In this document: positions 6,356-11,810 of the stretch, piece after piece
How the letters are laid out: the number at the start of each line of letters is the position of its first letter
Numbering within the stretch: position 1 is the stretch's first letter
Assembly (NCBI GenBank): GCA_003529305.1
Contig: DPWC01000131.1
Location: 1 to 11,810, forward strand
Length of the DNA: 11,810 nt
Direction: 5' to 3'
From: Actinomycetota bacterium
GTDB lineage: Bacteria; Actinomycetota; Actinomycetes; UBA12327
Notes under the pieces: model-generated
What the model was told of the DNA's origin: nothing
Databases searched by the model: none
What the model saw: the letters and a program-made list of their open reading frames with translations, nothing else
Made by a program: the position numbers and the translations under genes

Positions 6356-7258
6356 CTACCGGAGCTTGGGTAAGAGTCGGTTCGAACGAGCGAGGTAGGC
6401 CTGGAACGCAGGATCGTCGCCATAGCGCTGCCTCTTGGCTGCTTCGCCGCCGGTGGCCGCCGAGATCATCAAGATGATGATGTAGGTCGGTGCGAGGATG
6501 CCGGCGAGAAATGCCCATCCGCTGCTGGCTGCTCCCAGCCCGGCGATGATCACTCCGAGCTGAACGAGAATCTCGCCGAGGTAGTTGGGGTGTCGGCTTC
6601 GGCTGAACAAACCAGACTCCAGCCAGCGATTCGGAGACGAGGCCTTAGCGGTCTGCTTCTGGGTATCCGCGCGCGCTTCAATGACCAAGCCCTGGGCCAG
6701 CACCAGTGCGCCAATGATGAGCCAGCCGCTGACGCCGTTCGTGCCCTCGCGCTCTGCCTTGCTGGCCACATTGAAGGTGGTCATGGCGTGGAACGCCATC
6801 AGGGTGCTGGTTTGAATCCACAGGGCAATCTTCACCGGGAAGGGCAACTGCTTGTTGGCGACCTTAATGCCCTCTTTTCGTGGCGCGAAGGATTCCGACT
6901 GGTAGCGGCGGAAGACGAACACAAAAAGTCGCGCTGCGTAGATCATGAGCAGTCCGCCGATGATGATGGCGCCCAGCGGTGCGCCTGATCTGATCAGGAT
7001 GATGAGGTTGATGGCGAAGAGACACATCGCGTAGCCATAGCTGAAGACATAGACGAAGTTAACGAAGACGATGCCACACAAAATCAGTGCCGCAATGATT
7101 TGTGCGGTATTCGTGACGGTCCATTTATCCGACTTGATCAGGAAGAAGGTGGTCACCCACATCACGACTACGAAGGCGGGAAAGATTTTGCGGATAGCAC
7201 CTTCACCGATCGCAATGCCGTTGCGCTGCTGTGTGCGTCCGCTGTGATTGGTCGACAT
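6356..7258 (-). CDS. DUF1295 / steroid 5-alpha-reductase-like integral membrane protein
   Basis: A 300-aa polytopic membrane protein with about seven or eight hydrophobic segments (roughly residues 25-41, 50-70, 72-90, 95-116, 143-160, 177-194, 230-246, 250-268). The C-terminal motif SRSRHPNYLGE (about 219-229) is the signature shared by DUF1295, steroid 5-alpha-reductase C-terminal and isoprenylcysteine methyltransferase-like proteins; the RHPNY part binds the NADPH or SAM cofactor in characterised relatives. The specific reaction cannot be assigned from sequence, and reduction of a steroid- or lipid-like substrate is one option. The start ATG at 7258 has an AGGAG about 10 bases upstream. 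It lies 48 bp downstream of the thiolase on the same strand, so it may be the last gene of that operon. Its stop is 4 bp from the tRNA 3' end, so the two are convergent. Confidence 0.88.
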   Translation of the reverse strand: MSTNHSGRTQQRNGIAIGEGAIRKIFPAFVVVMWVTTFFLIKSDKWTVTNTAQIIAALILCGIVFVNFVYVFSYGYAMCLFAINLIILIRSGAPLGAIIIGGLLMIYAARLFVFVFRRYQSESFAPRKEGIKVANKQLPFPVKIALWIQTSTLMAFHAMTTFNVASKAEREGTNGVSGWLIIGALVLAQGLVIEARADTQKQTAKASSPNRWLESGLFSRSRHPNYLGEILVQLGVIIAGLGAASSGWAFLAGILAPTYIIILMISAATGGEAAKRQRYGDDPAFQAYLARSNRLLPKLR

Positions 7259-7306
7259 ACCGTCATCGCTCCTGAGGCTGTGGTTCTTCGACCAGTGAAG
7301 GCTAGG

Positions 7307-8536
7307 TCACAAACGCTCGAGGATCACGCTCATTCCTTGCCCGCCCGCGGCACACATGGTGACAAGTCCAGTGGTGGCGTCCTGGTGCGCCATGGCGGTC
7401 AACAAGGTGGTCACCAATCGGGCGCCGGTCATGCCAAAGGGGTGGCCCAGGGCGATGGCACCGCCAAGAACATTGACGCGATCGGCATCCAAGCCGAGAT
7501 CGGCGATACAGGGCAGCACTTGTGCCGCGAAAGCTTCGTTGATCTCCACCAGATCAAGGTCTGTCGTCGTCATGCCGGCCAGTGTCAGCGCACGACGCGT
7601 GGCCTCAACTGGTCCTAGGCCCATGATCTCTGGCGACAGAGCTGATACCCCCGTGGCCACGATGCGGGCCAGCGGCTGCAGATCGTTATCGCGCGCGAAT
7701 TGCTCGTCCATGACCAGCACTGCTGCCGCACCATCGCTGAGTGGACAGCAATTGCCCGCGGTGACGGTGCCACCTTCTAAGAAGGCCGGTGCGAGTCGGC
7801 TGAGGTCCGACAAAGTGGTGGCCGGTCGCAGGCAGTCGTCGGTGTCAACGACGCCATCCCCGGTGGGGACGCCAACAATTTCATGCTGGAAAAGTCCATG
7901 GCTGACTGCGTGGGCTGCGCGTAGCTGTGAAGTCAAGGCAAACGCATCTTGGTCGGCGCGCGTGACACCGCGCAGGCGAGCGACGACCTCAGCGGTGTGG
8001 CCCATCGCCATGTGAATGTCGGGAAGTTGGCCCGTCAGTCGCGGATCGCGCCATGACTGTCTTTCTCCCCCCGCGGAATCCTCGCGCGAGACGAGTTCGG
8101 CGAACGCCGGATGCCGATCCGCTAGCGGTGTGGCGCCTGCCTTGCGCGGCTCGGGGTAGTGCGAGATGGACTCCACCCCAGCAGCCACAACGAACCGGGC
8201 CTCGCCAACGGCGATCGCGTGATGAGCCATACGGATGGCTTGCAGAGATGATGCACACGCGCGGTTGACCGTGGTGGCCGGAAGTTCATCAGCGCCCAGC
8301 AAAACGGCAGTGCGTCGAGCGATGTTGGCGCCTTGGTCACCCTGCTGCATCCAGCAGCCCACGATCAGGTCATCGGCTGCTGCCACATCAATGCCGTCGG
8401 CGCGTTGAACGGCGCCGCCGATCGCGGCGGCAAGTAGATCTTCAGCACGACTGTGGGCCAGCGAGCCTCGCACGGCTCTGCCGATCGCAGTACGAGCGGC
8501 CGACACGATGACCGAGGATGACGAGGTCCGGCTCAT
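7307..8536 (-). CDS. Thiolase (acetyl-CoA C-acyltransferase / acetyltransferase)
   Basis: A 409-aa thiolase that cleaves 3-ketoacyl-CoA with CoA, or condenses two acyl-CoAs in reverse. The active-site parts are all present: nucleophile C94 in NRACASSLQA, NEAFAAQV at 333-340, the catalytic histidine in GGAIALGHPFG (H365), and the second cysteine C395 in MCAAGGQG. The GNCCPLSDGAAA segment (261-272) resembles thiolases of actinobacterial fatty-acid and sterol catabolism. The frame is open 90 bases further upstream, but ATG at 8536 is chosen because MSRTSS leads directly into the VIVSAARTAIGR family start and gives an ATGA overlap with the acyl-CoA dehydrogenase stop. Length is slightly above the usual 390. 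Coupling to the dehydrogenase points to beta-oxidation; the chain length or substrate is not determined. Confidence 0.95.
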   Translation of the reverse strand: MSRTSSSSVIVSAARTAIGRAVRGSLAHSRAEDLLAAAIGGAVQRADGIDVAAADDLIVGCWMQQGDQGANIARRTAVLLGADELPATTVNRACASSLQAIRMAHHAIAVGEARFVVAAGVESISHYPEPRKAGATPLADRHPAFAELVSREDSAGGERQSWRDPRLTGQLPDIHMAMGHTAEVVARLRGVTRADQDAFALTSQLRAAHAVSHGLFQHEIVGVPTGDGVVDTDDCLRPATTLSDLSRLAPAFLEGGTVTAGNCCPLSDGAAAVLVMDEQFARDNDLQPLARIVATGVSALSPEIMGLGPVEATRRALTLAGMTTTDLDLVEINEAFAAQVLPCIADLGLDADRVNVLGGAIALGHPFGMTGARLVTTLLTAMAHQDATTGLVTMCAAGGQGMSVILERL

Positions 8537-9663
8537 CAGGGGTGCAGACCCAGATCCTGCGCAATCAAGTGCAGCATTACTTCGTCGGCGCCCGCCCACA
8601 CGCGAGTGATTCGCCCGTCCACCCATCGACGGTGGATCGGCGCATCGGCCAAGAAGGCGGACCCCCCGTGCAGCTGATACCCCAGGTCCAAGATGGCGTT
8701 CTCGACTCGTGCGGACAGCAGTTTTGCGCGGGCACCATCAGCGCTGCTCATCACATTCGCATCAAGGTCATCAATGCAGCGATCAACGAGCGCCTCGACG
8801 GCCGCCAGTTGCGCGTCTACCTCTGCGAGGCGAAAGGCGTTGTGCTGTAGCGAGCCAATGGTGGATCCGAATGCTTCCCGAGACTTCGCAAACTGAAGGG
8901 TTAGCTCGAGTGCGTCGCGGGCTTGCGCCAGATTGGCTACCGACGAGGTGAGCCGCTCCTGTGGGAGGCGCTCCAGAAGGTGGAACAAGCCCTCATCGAG
9001 AACCCCCAGCAGGCTTGAGTTGTCGAGGATGACCTCGTGAAAGGCCAATTCACCCGTGTCGCAATCACTGTGACCGGCAGTGACCAATGCGTGTCGACTC
9101 ACGCCCTGCAGTGAGGTATCCACGGCAAACAGGCTGACGCCACGGCCGCGGTGTTGATCGCTGGTGCGTGCCGCCACAACGACAACATCGGCGATGCTTC
9201 CGTTGGTGATGAAGGTCTTCGTTCCCGTCAACGACCATCCGTTGTCTACGGCAGTGGCGCGGGTGGTCAAGGCAGCGAGGTCTGAGCCTGCCCCGGGCTC
9301 GGTGAGGGCTAACGCGGCGATCGCTTCGCCGGCGGCTAGCGCCGGAAGCCAGCGTTGCTTCGTCTCAGTGTTGCCGTAGCGCACAAGGTAGGCGGTGGCG
9401 ATGTCGCACGAGACGGTGAATGTTGATGAGAGGCCATGCGAGATCGTGGCGAGTTCACTGACGGCCGTGGCAACGATTCGGTAGGACGCAGCGTCCGAAC
9501 CCCCGAACTCCTCAGGAATCTGCAGACCGGTCAACCCCAGTTCGCCGGCTGCCCGCCAGGCCTCGCGCGTGGGCGGCGCCTCAGGACTGTGATGCTGCGC
9601 CGCAAAGTCCCGCACCGCCTCAGCGAACTGTTGCGTCTGGGCGTCGCGCGACCACCTTGACAT
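8536..9663 (-). CDS. Acyl-CoA dehydrogenase (FAD)
   Basis: A 375-aa acyl-CoA dehydrogenase, which oxidises an acyl-CoA to the 2-enoyl-CoA with FAD and passes electrons to ETF. Seen: the N-terminal helical domain with GLQIPEEFGGS (46-56), the FAD motif TEPGAGSD (121-128), KTFITNG (149-155), the C-terminal R-AFG-xx-I-G-xxQ segment (262-273), and LHGGSAF (331-337). The glutamate found before the last Gly-Thr motif in medium-chain enzymes is replaced here (VWAGADEVM, 355-363). E236 in LPQER sits where long-chain and isovaleryl-CoA dehydrogenases carry their catalytic base. The frame stays open up to 10188, but that part is antisense to the SDR gene and has no family similarity, so ATG at 9663 is used; ATG at 9726 is an alternative. 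No clear Shine-Dalgarno is seen. First gene of the minus-strand cluster. Confidence 0.93.
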   Translation of the reverse strand: MSRWSRDAQTQQFAEAVRDFAAQHHSPEAPPTREAWRAAGELGLTGLQIPEEFGGSDAASYRIVATAVSELATISHGLSSTFTVSCDIATAYLVRYGNTETKQRWLPALAAGEAIAALALTEPGAGSDLAALTTRATAVDNGWSLTGTKTFITNGSIADVVVVAARTSDQHRGRGVSLFAVDTSLQGVSRHALVTAGHSDCDTGELAFHEVILDNSSLLGVLDEGLFHLLERLPQERLTSSVANLAQARDALELTLQFAKSREAFGSTIGSLQHNAFRLAEVDAQLAAVEALVDRCIDDLDANVMSSADGARAKLLSARVENAILDLGYQLHGGSAFLADAPIHRRWVDGRITRVWAGADEVMLHLIAQDLGLHP

Positions 9664-9754
9664 GGTTCGGCAGCGTATCGGCCCGCCAGACTTCGCGTGC
9701 CAGCCCACCTGAAGTAGCGTCGGCATCTCAGGCCCGCAGTGGTGCGGCGTAACC
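9664..9754. promoter_or_regulatory. Divergent promoter region with imperfect palindrome
   Basis: This 91-bp gap separates the divergent starts of the acyl-CoA dehydrogenase and the SDR, so it should carry start signals for both. An imperfect 25-bp palindrome lies at 9708-9732, with arms CCTGA and TCAGG around a CGTCG centre, a possible regulator site. No convincing -35/-10 pair or Shine-Dalgarno could be picked on either strand. Confidence 0.35.
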
Positions 9755-10543
9755 ATGACCGGAGGCGCAGTGGACCGCGCGAGTGCGCCGTTCGATCTGA
9801 CGGGGCAGCGCATCATCGTCACCGGTGGTGCAGCCGGTATCGGTCGAGCGATCGTGACGCAACTTGCCGGCAGTGGAGCCGCTGTGGCCATCGTGGATCG
9901 CACTGCCGTGCCCGATCCGGCTCCTGCGCAGGTCGCGGTGGTCTGTGATGTCGCGCGCGAGGCGGAAACCACAGCAGCGATCAACGCTGCCGTCACCAGC
10001 CTTGGGGGACTAGACGCGATCGTGTGCAATGCCGGCGCTGCCGTCAGTGATGCCTCAGTTCTGGACGACACCGATGCGGCGTATCTAGTCTCGTACCGCA
10101 TCAACACCCTTGGCGTCACGCACTGCATTCGAGCCAGCGTTCCGCATCTGACAAGTGGTGGATCGGTGGTTGCCTTGTCCTCGCTCACTGCGCTGATCGG
10201 TGCCGCGGGGTTGGGTGCTTATGCCGCCAGCAAAGGTGCTCTGACCGCGGTGATTCGCACCGCGGCGATCGAGTTGGCGCCGCGCAAGATTCGGGTGAAT
10301 CAGGTAGCGCCGTCATCGGTAGATACCGCCATGAACCAGGTGGCATCAACATCGGTGCAGCGAGAACTCGCGTGGGTTGAACGAGCCGCTCTGCCGGGTT
10401 TGGTGCCAGCCGAACAGGTGGCTGCCGCCGTGCATTTCCTTGTCAGTCCCGGTTCGACCTTTGTGACGGGCCAGACGCTGGTGGTTGATGGCGGATTGAC
10501 CGCAGGCCCGTCGCAGGAACTGCTGGACGGCTTGGTGCAGTGA
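9755..10543 (+). CDS. Short-chain dehydrogenase/reductase (SDR)
   Basis: A 262-aa classical SDR, an NAD(P)-dependent alcohol/ketone oxidoreductase. Seen: the dinucleotide motif TGGAAGIG (23-30), an Asp at the end of strand 2 (D48 in AIVDRT) that favours NAD(H) over NADPH, CNAG at 91-94, the catalytic N116, S142 or S143 in ALSSLTA, and YAASK with Y156 and K160. The C-terminal PGSTFVTGQTLVVDGG tail is typical. Length is normal. The ATG at 9755 is 91 bp from the divergent acyl-CoA dehydrogenase. With that enzyme and the thiolase it could supply the hydroxyacyl-CoA dehydrogenase step of a degradation pathway, but many SDRs act on other alcohols, so the substrate is open. The stop codon overlaps the start of the transporter lipoprotein as TGATG. 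Confidence 0.95.
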   Translation: MTGGAVDRASAPFDLTGQRIIVTGGAAGIGRAIVTQLAGSGAAVAIVDRTAVPDPAPAQVAVVCDVAREAETTAAINAAVTSLGGLDAIVCNAGAAVSDASVLDDTDAAYLVSYRINTLGVTHCIRASVPHLTSGGSVVALSSLTALIGAAGLGAYAASKGALTAVIRTAAIELAPRKIRVNQVAPSSVDTAMNQVASTSVQRELAWVERAALPGLVPAEQVAAAVHFLVSPGSTFVTGQTLVVDGGLTAGPSQELLDGLVQ

Positions 10544-11810
10544 TGGTGACCTCGAAGATCCGGCGACGGCGTGTGCGACGCACCGCAGTGCTCGTCGTCA
10601 GCGCGTTGGCGATGGCGGCTGGAGTGACGGGGTGCACCTCAGCACCTACGACTACGCAAACTCCCACGCCGACGCCCGTCGCGTCAGTGCAAGCGGGCGG
10701 GACGCTGAGGCTCGCTGTTGCCGATGGCCTGCCAGATGGTTCGTGGGATCCAGCAGTGGCTCCGGAAAGCACGGTGCGATCACTGGGCCCGCTGGTGATG
10801 GCCACCTTGCTGCAACCCGCAGCTGACGGAGGGGCGCCATCACCTGGCTTGGCTACCTCGGCCCAGCCCAATGCTGATGCCACGGTGTGGACCATCCAGC
10901 TGCGACCCGGGCTCTCGTTTTCTGATGGCAGTCCGCTCACGGCCAACGACGCGGCCTTCTGGATCACGCAAGCCGCCGAGCAACCGTTGCTGAAAACGCG
11001 TTTTGGCGCAGTATCCGACGCAACGCCCTTGAAGTCGGCAACGGCCGTGACACCGAGCACCATCGTGGTGACTTTGCGTAGCCCGAATGCATTGTTTGAT
11101 CGACTGGTGCTGGCGGCACCGGAATTCGGCTGCGTGCGCAAGGACTATGGAGGCAAGTCACGGACGCGTTACTTCGCCCGACCGTTGTCTTGCGGGGCGT
11201 ATGTCATTGAGTCCACAAAGTCCACCAAGGTGCGCCTGACTCGCAATCCGGCGTATTTCGCCCCTGCTCAGGTGGGCCCGGATGTTGTCGAGGCGGTGGC
11301 TCTGGAGCCGGGTAGCACTCCTGAGTCCTTCCTTCGCGAGGGCGGCGATCTGGTTCTTGATCCGCAAAGTGCGCCACTTGGCAGCGATGCACCAACTGCT
11401 TCGCCTATTGCGACCACGATTACTCCGACTCCTGCTGTCTCGCTGGCCCCGAGTGCTGCCGCTTCGGTTGCTGAGACGACCACCGGAGCAATAGCCGCGC
11501 AGGACATCGGCACCGTTGACGCCGATGGCGCGGGTGTGGTGACAGCGTTGGTGTTTCGCGCGGCGCCGCCTACCCGGGACACCAATGTGCGCATTGCGGT
11601 GCAAACCGGCATTGATGTCAGCGAACTTGTTCCTGTGGGATCGCAGGCAGCAGACAGCGGATTGGTGCCGCCGGGATGGCTGGGCGCTCAGCAACTTGCA
11701 GCTGTTCAACGCAATCCAGCCGTTGCCCAGACTGCGGTGGGGCTGGTCTCTGCCCGCCAACGCCAACTCGAGTTGACGCTGCTGGCCGGTAGCGCTGATC
11801 AATCCGCCCA
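10543..11810 (+). CDS. ABC transporter substrate-binding lipoprotein, family 5 (peptide-type), 3' end outside window
   Basis: The frame is open from ATG 10543 to the window end (422 codons visible). A basic N-terminus with RRRR and RR is followed by a hydrophobic segment and a lipobox, VTGC with C31, so it should be an exported, lipid-anchored protein. A Thr/Pro linker follows (about 33-47). The family 5 solute-binding signature is WTIQLRPGLSFSDG at 116-129, then PLTANDAAFWI. Such proteins bind peptides, nickel or other small solutes for Dpp/Opp-type ABC importers. Residues about 277-319 form an Ala/Ser/Thr/Pro-rich low-complexity stretch inside the expected binding domain. The permease and ATPase genes are not in the window. 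The start overlaps the SDR stop by one base, which suggests co-transcription. Minus-strand open frames over this region are treated as antisense. Confidence 0.9.
   Translation, partial: MVTSKIRRRRVRRTAVLVVSALAMAAGVTGCTSAPTTTQTPTPTPVASVQAGGTLRLAVADGLPDGSWDPAVAPESTVRSLGPLVMATLLQPAADGGAPSPGLATSAQPNADATVWTIQLRPGLSFSDGSPLTANDAAFWITQAAEQPLLKTRFGAVSDATPLKSATAVTPSTIVVTLRSPNALFDRLVLAAPEFGCVRKDYGGKSRTRYFARPLSCGAYVIESTKSTKVRLTRNPAYFAPAQVGPDVVEAVALEPGSTPESFLREGGDLVLDPQSAPLGSDAPTASPIATTITPTPAVSLAPSAAASVAETTTGAIAAQDIGTVDADGAGVVTALVFRAAPPTRDTNVRIAVQTGIDVSELVPVGSQAADSGLVPPGWLGAQQLAAVQRNPAVAQTAVGLVSARQRQLELTLLAGSADQSA

Noticed and set aside
7100..8015. + strand frames opposite the membrane protein and thiolase
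   Set aside because: They are antisense to genes with clear motifs and match nothing.
8537..8626. N-terminal extension of the thiolase frame
   Set aside because: It lies within the dehydrogenase C-terminal coding region, and the ATG at 8536 gives the family start and an ATGA junction.
9664..10188. N-terminal extension of the acyl-CoA dehydrogenase frame
   Set aside because: It is antisense to the well-supported SDR gene, is low in family similarity and would give a 550-aa protein when the family is near 380.
10443..11802. - strand frames opposite the substrate-binding protein
   Set aside because: The + strand frame has a lipobox and the family 5 signature; the minus frames are Ser/Thr/Arg-rich shadows.

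Overview
The window looks like chromosome of a high-GC Gram-positive bacterium, most likely an actinobacterium. This rests on the clearly GC-rich composition, frequent GTG starts, gene junctions that overlap by one to eight bases, and protein families common in Actinomycetota. No species can be named from the sequence. There is no transposase, integrase, CRISPR array or rRNA.

Region 1 (1-6178, + strand) is a tight six-gene operon and the most interesting part. In order it encodes: an ARPP-1-type protein (5' end outside the window); a YbjN / type III secretion chaperone-like protein; an ADP-ribosylglycohydrolase (ARG) fused to a cysteine phosphatase; a 198-aa protein I do not recognise; a proteasome-like Ntn hydrolase with an N-terminal threonine; and a pentapeptide-repeat protein. 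Junctions are 34 bp, 2 bp, then overlaps of 8, 4 and 4 bases, so the genes are almost certainly co-transcribed and translationally coupled. ARG, rhodanese/DSP-type phosphatase and ARPP proteins are known to co-occur as a predicted NAD/ADP-ribose-linked system. The addition of a predicted threonine peptidase, a peptide-binding chaperone-like protein and a pentapeptide-repeat protein suggests ADP-ribosyl removal coupled to protein turnover, possibly for stress response or conflict. That role is inference.

Region 2 (6179-6355) holds about 100 bp of non-coding sequence with weak hairpins and then a complete tRNA-Arg(CCU) gene.

Region 3 (6356-9663, - strand) is a metabolic cluster read right to left: acyl-CoA dehydrogenase, thiolase (start overlapping the dehydrogenase stop as ATGA) and a DUF1295 / steroid 5-alpha-reductase-like membrane protein. 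Divergently on the + strand (9755-11810) lie a short-chain dehydrogenase and, overlapping it by one base, the start of a family 5 (peptide-type) ABC transporter substrate-binding lipoprotein cut by the window end. Dehydrogenase, SDR and thiolase together fit beta-oxidation-like degradation of an acyl-CoA; the substrate is not identifiable. Both divergent units share a 91-bp intergenic region.
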